DNA of 64,000 nucleotides from Chitinophagaceae bacterium (GTDB lineage Bacteria; Bacteroidota; Bacteroidia; Chitinophagales; Chitinophagaceae): NCBI GenBank assembly GCA_028288585.1, contig JAQBNL010000002.1, positions 33,592 to 97,591 of the forward strand, read 5' to 3'. Shown piece by piece: positions 50,044 to 60,115 of this stretch (position 1 is its first letter; each line of letters starts with the position of its first letter). The notes under the pieces were generated by a model. It saw only the letters and a program-made list of their open reading frames with translations, ran no database searches and was not told where the DNA came from. The position numbers and the translations under genes were made by a program.

Positions 50044-51045
50044 TTACCATTCTGCTCTTGCAGAAGGACTAACGCTAAGGTCAGCAAATTCTGCTGCCAA
50101 ATATTTATGATATGCTGTAATGGCTATCATGCCTGCATTATCAGTACAATATTCAAAAGGCGGGATAAAAGTTTTCCAGCCAAGGTGTTCACCCGTTTCA
50201 GCAAATGCTTTTCTTAACCCGCTGTTAGCGCTTACGCCGCCGGCAATACAAATATTTTTTATTCCTGTTTGTTCTGCTGCTTTTCTTAGTTTATTTAATA
50301 AGATCGAAACAATTCTTTGTTGTATCGAAGCGCAAATGTCATTCATATTTTGTTGAACAAAATTTTCATTTTTTTGTTTTTCATTTTGAATAAAATAAAG
50401 GATAGCAGTTTTTAACCCGCTGAAACTAAAATCAAGCCCGGGAATTTGTGGTTCGGGAAATTTGAATTTATTTGGATCTCCTGCTCGGGCATGTTTATCT
50501 ATCAATGGTCCGCCGGGGTAGGGCAGCCCTAGCAGTTTTGCACTTTTATCAAAGGCTTCACCTGCTGCATCATCCAGTGTTTGCCCGATAATTTTCATCT
50601 GCAAAAAATCTTCGCACAAAACTATTTGTGTATGGCCGCCGCTTACAGTAAGGCACAAAAAAGGAAAGCCGGGTTTATTAGCAGGGATTAAATTTGCCAA
50701 CACATGCGCCTGCATATGATGCACAGGTATCAGCGGTTTATCTAATGCAAGCGATAAAGATTTTGCAAATTGTGCACCCACCAGCAGGGCGCCAATTAAA
50801 CCCGGGGATTGCGTAAAGGAAAATGCATCTACAGTTGACAACTGGCAGCCGGCACTAGCCAGCGCCTCATCAACAACAGGAACAATATTTTGCAAATGCG
50901 CCCTGGATGCCAGTTCGGGTACTACACCTCCATATTTTTCATGCACCGACTGATTAACGATAACATTGCTTAATATTTTCCCATCTCTGCAAATGGCTGC
51001 AGATGTTTCATCACAGGATGATTCGATGGCTAAGATTGTGATCAT
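50044..51045 (-). CDS. tsaD: tRNA N6-adenosine threonylcarbamoyltransferase TsaD
   Basis: ILAIESSCDETSAAI, VHHMQAHVLANLI, LTVSGGHTQIVL, AGGVSANSGLR, CTDNAGMIAI. Confidence 0.97.
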   Translation of the reverse strand: MITILAIESSCDETSAAICRDGKILSNVIVNQSVHEKYGGVVPELASRAHLQNIVPVVDEALASAGCQLSTVDAFSFTQSPGLIGALLVGAQFAKSLSLALDKPLIPVHHMQAHVLANLIPANKPGFPFLCLTVSGGHTQIVLCEDFLQMKIIGQTLDDAAGEAFDKSAKLLGLPYPGGPLIDKHARAGDPNKFKFPEPQIPGLDFSFSGLKTAILYFIQNEKQKNENFVQQNMNDICASIQQRIVSILLNKLRKAAEQTGIKNICIAGGVSANSGLRKAFAETGEHLGWKTFIPPFEYCTDNAGMIAITAYHKYLAAEFADLSVSPSARAEW

Positions 51046-51128
51046 AATTATGTACCATTTCAGATGTACGGGTACGATGTAAAGTAATTTATTTTACTTC
51101 GTACATCAAAACACCGTACATCGTATAT

Positions 51129-52373
51129 TTATTTACTTCGTATGGCAACAACAGGATCCAAGCGTGCAGCTATAGACGCAGGAATTATTCCGGCTAATAT
51201 TCCGATTGCAATACATAAAGAAATTGCCAGCGTTAATATCCCGGCAGAAATAAAAACGGGAAAGTTAAATACACTGGTTAATACAATAGTTAAAATGTAA
51301 ACCAATAGTAACCCGATCAGGCCTCCCATAATGCAAATGATGGCAGCCTCCAGTAAAAATTCCATCATTATACTTCTTCGCTTTGCACCAATTGCTTTTT
51401 TTAAACCAATCATTGCTGTACGCTCTTTAACCGTTACAAACATAATATTTGCAATGCCGAAAGCGCCAACAATAAGGCTCAGCAAGCCGATTGCCCATCC
51501 GCCAATATTTACGCTCACAAAAACTGAACTTACCTGGTCACTGAATCCACTAACATCGTTAAGGCTGAAATCATCTGCCGTTTTGGGGCTTAACTTCCTT
51601 ATTGATCTCATTACTCCTTCCAGCTCATCTTTAAAAGCAATGGAGCTTACGCCTTCCTTGGCCATTGCAATAATAAAAGCATTGGAACGCTTTTCATCAA
51701 AAATATTCCTGATAAAGCGATAGGGGATCATGATACACTGGTCATAGTTCCATCCAATTAAATTCTGGCCTTCTTTTTTTATTACACCAATTACTTTTGC
51801 TTTTTTCCCATTAAGGATAACTTCTTTTCCAACGGCTATATCAGCTCTTATAAATAATTTTTCAGCATTATCAAAACCTATAATAACAACAGGGCTTCCG
51901 GCTATAAATTCTGAAGAAGAAATATAACGTCCGTATTGAACAACTATGGGTTGAATAAGATTTTGCTCTTCTGTAATTCCATAAAAAGTTACTCCCTGCA
52001 GCACATTATTTTTATATTCAACATTTCCAACATTATTTATATTATAAGCAAGATGGCTTGCTAACTGGCTGCGTTGTTTTATAAATGCCATCTCAGCGTA
52101 TTTTGGCAAGGGCCGGTTAACATATTTCCAGAAAGGATAATCAGCGCCACCTTTATACTCCCACTTATCAATATAAATTGTATTGGTACCCAGGCCTTTT
52201 ATTTCATCCTGAATATTTCTTTCCAGGCTGTTAACGGTAGCTAGCACACCGATTATGCAAAAAATACCGAAGGAGATCCCGATAAGCGACAATGCGGTTC
52301 TTAATTTATTAACCATAAGTTCCTGCATGGTAAGCCTGAAAGAATTACTTAAAATATTAAGCATTGTACGCAT
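51129..52373 (-). CDS. MacB/FtsX-family ABC transporter permease
   Basis: LRTALSLIGISFGIFCIIGVLA, FGIANIMFVTVKERTAMIGLKKAIGAKR. Confidence 0.93.
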   Translation of the reverse strand: MRTMLNILSNSFRLTMQELMVNKLRTALSLIGISFGIFCIIGVLATVNSLERNIQDEIKGLGTNTIYIDKWEYKGGADYPFWKYVNRPLPKYAEMAFIKQRSQLASHLAYNINNVGNVEYKNNVLQGVTFYGITEEQNLIQPIVVQYGRYISSSEFIAGSPVVIIGFDNAEKLFIRADIAVGKEVILNGKKAKVIGVIKKEGQNLIGWNYDQCIMIPYRFIRNIFDEKRSNAFIIAMAKEGVSSIAFKDELEGVMRSIRKLSPKTADDFSLNDVSGFSDQVSSVFVSVNIGGWAIGLLSLIVGAFGIANIMFVTVKERTAMIGLKKAIGAKRRSIMMEFLLEAAIICIMGGLIGLLLVYILTIVLTSVFNFPVFISAGILTLAISLCIAIGILAGIIPASIAARLDPVVAIRSK

Positions 52374-52480
52374 ATTGCAAATTTAAGCAATTGGCCTCAC
52401 CCCAACCCTTCCTTTTGAAGAGGAGGAAGACAAGGGCAATATTGAAATGGGAGCATATCTTTGCGCACAATATTTTTTTT

Positions 52481-53485
52481 TTGACAGCATCTCAATATAA
52501 CCTGCGGCTTCAGAAGATCATTACCGTGATCGCCATTATTTTATTTATGATAAAACTGGCAGCGTGGTATCTTACCAATTCTGTTGCTGTTTTAACGGAT
52601 GCTTTAGAAAGTATTGTGAATGTAATAGCTGCGTTAATAGGTGTTTACAGCTTATATGTTTCTGCCAAACCAAAAGATGAGAATCATCCCTATGGCCATG
52701 GCAAAGCTGAATTTCTTTCGGCTGCGGTGGAAGGGACACTAATAATTGTTGCAGGAGTACTAATAATCTATAAGGCGATAGGTGCTTTTATCCATCCTCA
52801 ACAAATTCAAAAACTTGATTATGGAATTATTTTAGTGGCTGTAACTGCCTTAATTAATTTTATTGCCGGCACTATTTGTTTAAATGCAGGAAGAAAAAAT
52901 AATTCACTCGCTTTAATTGCCAGCGGCAAGCATTTAAGAACAGATACCTGGTCAACCCTTGGAATAATTACGGGCCTGGGACTTTTATATTTTACTAAAA
53001 TGTTATGGCTGGATAGTGTTGTGGCAATGGTGTTTGCCGTTATAATAATTTATACGGGCTATAAAATCATTCGCACATCAGTTGCGGGAATAATGGATGA
53101 GGCAGATATTGAATTGCTGAAAAAGCTTGTAAAATTATTAAATGAGAACAGGCGGGAGAACTGGATAGACCTGCACAACCTGCGCATGATAAAATATGGC
53201 GGCACTTTGCATATGGATTGCCATTTAACCGTTCCCTGGTATTTGAATGTACGTGAGGCGCATGATGAAGTTGAGGCGCTTGCTGCACTTGTGCAAAATG
53301 AATTTGGGCAAACAATGGAATTATTTGTTCATTCAGATGATTGCCGTGAGTTTTCGTGCAGGATATGTTATAAAAAAGATTGCTTGGTAAGATTACATGA
53401 ATTTGAGAACAGAGTGGAGTGGACGATTGATAATATCATTAAAGATTCAAAGCACCGGATACAGACTTTTCCTAAAGTAGTTTAG
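52481..53485 (+). CDS. Cation diffusion facilitator family transporter
   Basis: ALTDALESIVNVIAALIGVYSLYVSAKPKDENHPYGHGKAEFLSAAVEG. The track start at 52364 overlaps the divergent gene; an in-frame TTG at 52481 is more plausible. Confidence 0.88.
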   Translation: MTASQYNLRLQKIITVIAIILFMIKLAAWYLTNSVAVLTDALESIVNVIAALIGVYSLYVSAKPKDENHPYGHGKAEFLSAAVEGTLIIVAGVLIIYKAIGAFIHPQQIQKLDYGIILVAVTALINFIAGTICLNAGRKNNSLALIASGKHLRTDTWSTLGIITGLGLLYFTKMLWLDSVVAMVFAVIIIYTGYKIIRTSVAGIMDEADIELLKKLVKLLNENRRENWIDLHNLRMIKYGGTLHMDCHLTVPWYLNVREAHDEVEALAALVQNEFGQTMELFVHSDDCREFSCRICYKKDCLVRLHEFENRVEWTIDNIIKDSKHRIQTFPKVV

Positions 53486-54173
53486 CGATGCCAAATGCCG
53501 CAGCGGCTGCCACAGCGCCAATAAGGGTTACTTTAACAGCGCCCAAAATAGCATTCACACCAGTCATCTTACTTTTAAAGTAACCAAATACAAACAAACA
53601 AATAAGGGTAGCGATAACCGAAATCTTTAATGCCTCGGTTGAATTAGTTATAAAGAAATAAGGACTCAAAGGAATAATACCACCTGCGATGTATGACAGC
53701 CCGATGTTCATCGCACTTTTAGTGGCACGTTTAGGGTCAGGCTCTTCAAGGCCTAATTCATACTTCATCATAAACTCAACCCATTGTTTTTTATCTTTTG
53801 CAATTTCTTCAGCGGCCTTATGCTGTATCTCTTTACTCAATCCTATTTGTTTAAAAAAATCCCGTACTTCCTGTTTTTCCTGTTCAGGAAGTTTTTCAAC
53901 TTCATCGTATTCTCTTTTCAATTCACTTTTATAATGATCCTGTTCTGTTTGGCCGGCAAGGTATCCGCCTAACCCCATTGCAATACTGCCGGCACAAATT
54001 TCTGCAATGCCTGCAATTACAATTATGCTGCTGCTTACAACGGCGCCGCTCAAGCCGGCTGCCAATGCAAAAGGCACTGTAAGTCCGTCACTCATTCCAA
54101 TAACGATATCCCTTAACAGGTCGGAGCTTTGGAGATGCTCTTCGTGGTGGTGATGAGAATGATGAGTGGACAA
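53472..54173 (-). CDS. VIT1/CCC1-family transporter
   Basis: LRDIVIGMSDGLTVPFALAAGLSGAV, EICAGSIAMGLGGYLAGQTEQDHY. Confidence 0.93.
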   Translation of the reverse strand: MSTHHSHHHHEEHLQSSDLLRDIVIGMSDGLTVPFALAAGLSGAVVSSSIIVIAGIAEICAGSIAMGLGGYLAGQTEQDHYKSELKREYDEVEKLPEQEKQEVRDFFKQIGLSKEIQHKAAEEIAKDKKQWVEFMMKYELGLEEPDPKRATKSAMNIGLSYIAGGIIPLSPYFFITNSTEALKISVIATLICLFVFGYFKSKMTGVNAILGAVKVTLIGAVAAAAAFGIAKLL

Positions 54174-54211
54174 AATGAAAATTTATTTATCAAATATAAA
54201 TATTGAGAATA

Positions 54212-55447
54212 TTAATCCAATATTCTCAGGCTCTTATTAATTATCCCGACGCACTCCATCAATTCCTCTTTCTTAATAATCAGCGGCGGCGCAAAACGTA
54301 TTTTATCGCCATGCGTTGGCTTTGCCAGTAATCCATTTTCTTTTAATTCAAGACAAAGCTTCCATGCGGCATCTTCGGCAGTATGTATTATTTCCATGGC
54401 ATTAAATAATCCTTTACCCCGTATGACTGAAATGTATGGTGATTTAATTTTTTGTAACTCTTCTCTAAAAATATTTCCCAGTATCTCTGAATTTTTAGCC
54501 ATGTCTTCTTCCTGCAAAACCTGTAAAGCAGTAATGGCAACTTTACAGGCAAGGGGATTGCCACCGTAAGTGCTGCCATGTTCGCCGGGCTTAATGGTTA
54601 ACATTATATCATCATCCGCAAGCACTGCGCTTACAGGTAAAGTACCTCCGCTTAAAGCTTTGCCCAGAATCAAAATATCCGGCCTTACATTTTCGTGATC
54701 ACAGCAAAGCATTTTACCTGTTCTGCATAAACCTGTTTGTATCTCATCTGCAATAAATAAAACATTTGCATCTGTGCAATACTGTTTTGCTTTTGCGATA
54801 TAGCCATCGTCAGGAACAATTACACCGGCTTCTCCCTGGATAGGCTCTACTAAAAATCCTGCAACGTTTTTATCTGTTAATGCGTTAGCCAAAGCATTGA
54901 GATCATTAAAAGGAATTACTTCAAAGCCTGTAGCAAACGGGCCATAATTTTTTGTTGCAGAAGGGTCGGTGCTGAAAGAAATTATCCCGGTTGTTCTTCC
55001 ATGAAAATTATTTTCACATACAATAATTTTTGCTTTATTTTTTTCGATCCCTTTTATTTCGTAAGCCCATTTGCGGCAAAGTTTAATTGCAGTTTCAACA
55101 GCTTCAACGCCTGTGTTCATTGGCAGTACTTTATCGTAGCCAAAATACTTTGTGATAAATTCTGCATACTCACCTAATGCATCATTGTAAAATGCCCGGC
55201 TGCTAAGTGTAAGTTTTTGTGATTGCTCAATAAGCGTTTCAATAATTTTAGGATGACAGTGTCCCTGGTTTACCGCAGAATATGCACTGAGAAAATCGTA
55301 ATACTTTTTGTCATCAACATCCCACACATTCACGCCTTTGCCTTTGGTGAGCACAACGGGTAAAGATTCATAATTATGAGCGCCAAAGTTGTTTTCACGA
55401 TCAATGTATTGTTGGGTTTTGCCGGAGTTTATTATTGCAGAATGCAT
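54212..55447 (-). CDS. rocD: Ornithine--oxo-acid transaminase
   Basis: [74 protein letters not shown]. Confidence 0.95.
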   Translation of the reverse strand: MHSAIINSGKTQQYIDRENNFGAHNYESLPVVLTKGKGVNVWDVDDKKYYDFLSAYSAVNQGHCHPKIIETLIEQSQKLTLSSRAFYNDALGEYAEFITKYFGYDKVLPMNTGVEAVETAIKLCRKWAYEIKGIEKNKAKIIVCENNFHGRTTGIISFSTDPSATKNYGPFATGFEVIPFNDLNALANALTDKNVAGFLVEPIQGEAGVIVPDDGYIAKAKQYCTDANVLFIADEIQTGLCRTGKMLCCDHENVRPDILILGKALSGGTLPVSAVLADDDIMLTIKPGEHGSTYGGNPLACKVAITALQVLQEEDMAKNSEILGNIFREELQKIKSPYISVIRGKGLFNAMEIIHTAEDAAWKLCLELKENGLLAKPTHGDKIRFAPPLIIKKEELMECVGIINKSLRILD

Positions 55448-55652
55448 ATTGAAAAAATAAGGAATAAGAAATTAGAAATAAGTAATTAGAAATTAAAGGG
55501 GCGATATGGTTATGCCTTGTGATCGAGAAAATCGAGATTCTGATCGAGGAAATGAGATATGTGTGATTTGAATAACAAGTGTTATAAATTGTTATCTAAA
55601 GATAAAGAATTTTCCTGATTATGGAAGAGCTTAGTTAACGGCTATGTTTTTT

Positions 55653-55700
55653 ACCGCAGAGAAATGAGTCAATAGAGGTTTCGCAGAGAGCCTCTGCGGT
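55653..55700. repeat. Imperfect palindrome, ACCGCAGAG ... CTCTGCGGT
   Basis: ACCGCAGAG 55653-55661 and CTCTGCGGT 55692-55700. Confidence 0.6.
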
Positions 55701-55706
55701 GGAAAA

Positions 55707-56513
55707 TTATATATCTATCACTTTATAAAAATATTTATCATTCTGTGTGGATTGAATATTTGCCTCTTTTGAAAATATTCCGAAGATGGTGCTTCCACTG
55801 CCACTCATGCTTGCATATAGTGCGCCTTGCATATACAAATCATTTTTTAATTTTTCTATCTCAGGATATTCAGCAAACACGGGAACTTCAAAATCATTTT
55901 GCAATTTATCTTTCCATGTTTCTAGTGGTTGAGTAATTATTTCTTTTATGGAAGCTTTTGGTTGTTGCGGAGTAATTTTTGTAAAAGCCCATTTGGTATT
56001 AATATGAATTCCCGGATTAACGAGCAATAACTTGTAATTAGTTAAGTCAATATTTATTGGCTGCAAAATTTCTCCCCTGCCTGTTGCAAAGCATGGTTTA
56101 TTTAGTATAAAGAAAGGGCCATCACTTCCCAACTGTAAAGCATAATCAAGTAGCTGTTCAGTTTTTAAGTTCAGTTTAAATTTTTCATTTAGTAATTGTA
56201 ATGTAAAGGCAGCATCAGATGAACCGCCACCTAATCCTGCACCCAGCGGAATAGCTTTATGCAAATGCATTTTTATTGCAGGCAGTTCAGGGAAATCTTT
56301 TTTTAATAAGTTGTATGCTTTAATGCAAAGGTTATCGTTTGCATCTACATGAAATCCTGTAACAGCAAATTCAATTTTATCTGAAGCAATGATCTCTAAA
56401 ACATCTGTAAATGGAACGGGAAGAAAAACTGTTTCCAGATCATGGAAGCCATCTTCTCTTTTGCGGATGATATTTAACCCAAGATTTATTTTACAATTTG
56501 GAAAAGATATCAT
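55707..56513 (-). CDS. ispE: 4-diphosphocytidyl-2-C-methyl-D-erythritol kinase
   Basis: FPNCKINLGLNIIRKREDGFHDLETVF, IPLGAGLGGGSSDAAFTL, ASMSGSGSTIFGIF. Confidence 0.96.
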   Translation of the reverse strand: MISFPNCKINLGLNIIRKREDGFHDLETVFLPVPFTDVLEIIASDKIEFAVTGFHVDANDNLCIKAYNLLKKDFPELPAIKMHLHKAIPLGAGLGGGSSDAAFTLQLLNEKFKLNLKTEQLLDYALQLGSDGPFFILNKPCFATGRGEILQPINIDLTNYKLLLVNPGIHINTKWAFTKITPQQPKASIKEIITQPLETWKDKLQNDFEVPVFAEYPEIEKLKNDLYMQGALYASMSGSGSTIFGIFSKEANIQSTQNDKYFYKVIDI

Positions 56514-56538
56514 TGATAGATTTAGATTAAATATTTTT

Positions 56539-56617
56539 CACGCAAAGATGCAAAGGAAAACAAAGCCGCAAAGTTTTTCTTTGCGGCTTTTATATCTTTT
56601 CTTAGCGCCTTTGCGTG
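56539..56617. terminator. Nested palindrome, CACGCAAAG outer arms around AAAGCCGCAAAG hairpin; possible terminator
   Basis: AAAGCCGCAAAG TTTTT CTTTGCGGCTTT nested within CACGCAAAG ... CTTTGCGTG. Confidence 0.6.
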
Positions 56618-56626
56618 GAGTTGTTA

Positions 56627-57217
56627 TTATTTCTTCCGTGTTTTTATTTCATCCCGTATGGCGATGGCCTTAATGTAATCTTCGTGTTCAAGCACTTCAT
56701 TTAATAAAGTTTCCAGTTCCATCATGGATAATTTTTTCAGATCATCCTTGGTTCCTGAATCAGTTTGCGAGATAGAACCGCCTGTGGCTTTTTTCTTTTT
56801 CTCATCATCTTCCATTAAAATTCCGGCGCTGTCTAAGATGTTGTCGTAGGTATAAATGGGGCAGCCAAAACGCACTGCTAATGCCACCGCATCTGAAGTT
56901 CGTGAGTCAATTTCAACCGTATCATTATCGGTTGAGCAAACTAATTTAGAATAGAAGATACCCTCCTGTAAGTCGTTGATGATCACTTCGTGAAGGTCAA
57001 CATTAAAAGCCATCATAAAGTTCTTCATCAGGTCGTGGGTGAGGGGGCGGCTGGGTTGCATACGTTCCAAAGCAACGGCAATTGCCTGCGCTTCAAAGCC
57101 GCCAATAACAATGGGCAGGCGGCGTAAACCATTCACTTCGCCAAGCACCACAGCATACGAATGTGTTTGTGTAATACTGTGAGATAAGGCAACTATTTCC
57201 AGTTCTATTTTCTTCAT
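56627..57217 (-). CDS. Bifunctional nuclease (DUF151) family protein with UvrB/UvrC-like C-terminal motif
   Basis: LPIVIGGFEAQAIAVALERMQPSRPLTHDLMKN, RTSDAVALAVRFGCPIYT. Confidence 0.93.
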   Translation of the reverse strand: MKKIELEIVALSHSITQTHSYAVVLGEVNGLRRLPIVIGGFEAQAIAVALERMQPSRPLTHDLMKNFMMAFNVDLHEVIINDLQEGIFYSKLVCSTDNDTVEIDSRTSDAVALAVRFGCPIYTYDNILDSAGILMEDDEKKKKATGGSISQTDSGTKDDLKKLSMMELETLLNEVLEHEDYIKAIAIRDEIKTRKK

Positions 57218-57356
57218 AACCTTGTTGCTGACTAAACAGCAAATATAAAAAGTTAATCGGTAAGAGAGTAATTAAATGGAGGGTAAAAAGGTGTTTGGTC
57301 AATCAAATCTTTTGAGCAAGTAGGACTTACCTTTGCTATTATTTATAAAATAGCGT

Positions 57357-57743
57357 ATGACCTCTTTACTTGAAACTCTTAATGGATTAAAGGAAGACCC
57401 TACATTAGTTCTCCAACTTTATCAGCAATTGTTTGGGGAAAATTATTTTGCCATTATTCGTCCAGGAACAGAAAATGATTTGGATAAAATGGAATTTTTA
57501 ATTTACGACACTCCCGATGAAGTCAGGGAACTTCCACTTTTCACATCGGAACATTTTGTTCTTTATGACCTCGCTAAAAATGCCTCAGTAATACAGATTG
57601 GTGGGCAATCATTTTGGGAAAGATTACTCGATATAATAGAAACAGGTAAATGTGAAGTTGCAATAAATCCTCTTCAACCCCACAGTATCAGATTAACCAA
57701 AGAAATGATTTTAGGAATGATTGGAAACTATGGTGCAAAATAA
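57357..57743 (+). CDS. Hypothetical protein, possibly SseB-like
   Basis: 128-aa ORF, ATG start: DPTLVLQLYQQLFGENYFAIIRPG...PLFTSEHFVLYDLAKNASVIQIGGQSFWERLLD. Confidence 0.6.
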   Translation: MTSLLETLNGLKEDPTLVLQLYQQLFGENYFAIIRPGTENDLDKMEFLIYDTPDEVRELPLFTSEHFVLYDLAKNASVIQIGGQSFWERLLDIIETGKCEVAINPLQPHSIRLTKEMILGMIGNYGAK

Positions 57744-57789
57744 ATTTAATTCGCTAAAGGATTGCTGATTGAAATATGACTGCTCAAAG

Positions 57790-57898
57790 GCTGCCCGATA
57801 GAAATGGAAAACACGGTGAAGCTTTGTGCAAAGCTTCTGCGCCGGATTTGTAATGAATAGCGGGAACTGATGTTCAACAAAGTACTTTAGTCAACAGC
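57790..57898. repeat. Dispersed intergenic repeat, family 2, copy 2
   Basis: GCTGCCCGATAGAAATGGAAAACACGGTGAAGCTTTGTG...ATTTGTAATGAATAGCGGGAACTGA aligns with 48824. Confidence 0.6.
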
Positions 57899-57911
57899 TC
57901 CTAATCTTCAG

Positions 57912-57939
57912 GGGATTGCTTCGTTCCTCGCAATGACGC
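57912..57939. repeat. Dispersed motif GGGATTGCTTCGTTCCTCGCAATGACGC
   Basis: Matches the widely dispersed GTCATTGCGAGGAACGAAGCAATCCC-type intergenic sequence, recognised from general experience. Confidence 0.5.
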
Positions 57940-57944
57940 CTAGA

Positions 57945-58907
57945 TTATACCCCTTTCAATTTCTTAACCGCTTCAGTAATTTTTGGTACCACTTCAAAAA
58001 TATCGCCTACAATTCCATAATCGGCAGCTTTAAAGAAGGGGGCTTCGGGGTCTTTATTTATCACAACAATCACCTTGCTGCGGTTAACGCCGGCAAGATG
58101 CTGGATGGCGCCGGAAATGCCAATGGCAAAATATAAGTTGGGTGCAATTGCCAAACCTGTTTGTCCCACATGCTCATGATGCGGCCGCCAGTCAGCATCC
58201 GCAACAGGGCGGCTGCAGGCAGTTGCAGCGCCTAACGCTTTCGCAAGGTCAGTAATTAAATTCCAGTTTTCCGGTCCTTTTAATCCCCGGCCTCCGCTAA
58301 CAACTATCTCAGCTTCGCTCAATGGAATTTCTCCTGCCACTTTATTTACTGCAGTAACTTTTACTTTGGCTTCGGGAATTTGTATGTTCAGTTCAGCCAC
58401 TTCTGCAGTGTCCTCTGTTTTATTTATTTTGTATGAGTTGGGATTGAGAGAAATAATTTTTATTTCAGTATTGATAGCAACATTTGCAAAAGCTTTTCCG
58501 CTGAAAACATTTTTCTTAACCACAAAACCATTGCTTACATCCGGCAATGCAACAGCGCCGGAAACGAGTCCTGCTTTAAGTTTAACAGAAAGCCGCGGAG
58601 CAATTGATTTTCCATCTACATTATTGGCAAACACGATAACCTTTGCAGCAAATGTTCCTACAGCCTGTGCAAGTACATTGGCAAAAACCTGTGAATCAAG
58701 TTCATTAACTGCTTCATTGGTTATGGTATGAATTTTCTTTAACCCATATGCACCCAAAGCGGCAAGGTCATCATTTACTTTTCCAAACACGATTCCTTCG
58801 GCAGTTGTATTTAATAACTCTGCTACTTTAGCGCCATAACTTGCCGCTTCAAAAGAATTCTTTTTTATGTGTCCTTCACTTTGATCTAAAAAAATTAAAA
58901 CGCTCAT
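57945..58907 (-). CDS. etfA: Electron transfer flavoprotein alpha subunit
   Basis: VVSGGRGLKGPENWNLITDLAKALGAATACSRPVADADWRPHHEHVGQTGLAIAPNLYFAIGISGAIQHLAG. Confidence 0.96.
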   Translation of the reverse strand: MSVLIFLDQSEGHIKKNSFEAASYGAKVAELLNTTAEGIVFGKVNDDLAALGAYGLKKIHTITNEAVNELDSQVFANVLAQAVGTFAAKVIVFANNVDGKSIAPRLSVKLKAGLVSGAVALPDVSNGFVVKKNVFSGKAFANVAINTEIKIISLNPNSYKINKTEDTAEVAELNIQIPEAKVKVTAVNKVAGEIPLSEAEIVVSGGRGLKGPENWNLITDLAKALGAATACSRPVADADWRPHHEHVGQTGLAIAPNLYFAIGISGAIQHLAGVNRSKVIVVINKDPEAPFFKAADYGIVGDIFEVVPKITEAVKKLKGV

Positions 58908-58952
58908 ATTTTAAATTTGACAATTGGATAATTTGAGATTCGACAATTTGCA

Positions 58953-59696
58953 TCAGAATACTTTCGCCTCCTCATGCAATAACCTCACTAACTCTTCAGG
59001 GTTATCAGCAGGAATTAATTTTACACCTGCTTTTGGCGGTGGTAATTCAAATGATACAACAGAAGTTAGTGCATCCACTGCAACTGGTTCAACAACTTTT
59101 AAAGGTTTTGTTCTTGCACCCATAATTCCTTTCATGTTGGGGATGCGTTGCTCTGCAACACCTTTCTGGCAACTTACAACAAGTGGCAACTGAACTTCAT
59201 TTACTTCTTCCCCACCATCTATTTCACGATTGATAGTTGCAGTGGTCCCATTCACATCAAACTTTGTCGCAAGAGAAACATATGGCAATTCCAATAATTC
59301 AGCGAGCATGCCACCAATGGAAGAGCCATTGTAATCGATGGTTTCTTTACCTGTAAAAATTAAGTCGTAATTATTTTGTTTGGCAACTTCAGCAATTTGG
59401 GAAGCTATGTAAAAACTGTCCTGGCTGATAGCATTAACTCTTATGGCTTCATCTCCACCCAAAGCCAAAGCTTTGCGGATGATGGGCTCTGAATCTGCGC
59501 CCCCAACGTTTATTAAATGAATTTGAGTTGCTGCATCTGCTTCTTTTATTTGAATTGCTCTCACTAAGGCATACCATTCATCGTATGGATTGATGATGAA
59601 CTGAACACCTGCTTCTGCAAATTTCGTATTGTTATCGGTGAAAGTTATTTTTGCCGTTGTATCCGGCGTTTTACTTATACAAACAAGTATCTTCAT
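58953..59696 (-). CDS. etfB: Electron transfer flavoprotein beta subunit
   Basis: MKILVCISKTPDTTAKITFTDN, FTGKETIDYNGSSIGGMLAELLELPYV. Confidence 0.96.
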   Translation of the reverse strand: MKILVCISKTPDTTAKITFTDNNTKFAEAGVQFIINPYDEWYALVRAIQIKEADAATQIHLINVGGADSEPIIRKALALGGDEAIRVNAISQDSFYIASQIAEVAKQNNYDLIFTGKETIDYNGSSIGGMLAELLELPYVSLATKFDVNGTTATINREIDGGEEVNEVQLPLVVSCQKGVAEQRIPNMKGIMGARTKPLKVVEPVAVDALTSVVSFELPPPKAGVKLIPADNPEELVRLLHEEAKVF

Positions 59697-59741
59697 CTGA
59701 TGTTTTTAAAGTGGGGCAAAGATAACAGTAAAAATAATTGT

Positions 59742-60053
59742 ATGGACAGGGTTGAAAAACTGAAAGAATATTTAAAAACCAATGATAAGGACAGCTTTCT
59801 GCAACATGCGCTGGCATTGGAATATATTAAAGTTGGCAATGACGGGGAAGCCAGAAATCTATTTAATGAAATATTGAGGCGGGAGCCGACTTATATAGGT
59901 TCTTATTATCATCTGGCAAAATTGCTTGAGCGTATTGGCGATAATGAAAAAGCAATTAAAATTTACGAACGTGGAATGGATGAGGCAAAAAAAGCAGGGG
60001 ATAATCATACATATAATGAATTACAGGCGGCGTATGAGGATCTGGTTTATTAA
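59742..60053 (+). CDS. TPR-repeat protein
   Basis: DSFLQHALALEYIKVGNDGEARNLFNEILRREPTYIGSYYHLAKLLERIGDNEKAIKIYERG; ATG at 59742. Confidence 0.85.
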   Translation: MDRVEKLKEYLKTNDKDSFLQHALALEYIKVGNDGEARNLFNEILRREPTYIGSYYHLAKLLERIGDNEKAIKIYERGMDEAKKAGDNHTYNELQAAYEDLVY

Positions 60054-60115
60054 TTGTCTGAACCGGGATTTTGTCTGAACCATGATTTATGGGATTAAAT
60101 GATTAATGGGATTAA

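Noticed and set aside
51070-51120. Repeated GTACATCGTA-type inverted sequences upstream of the ABC permease stop
   Set aside because: Short and most easily explained as a terminator-like hairpin; not enough to name an element
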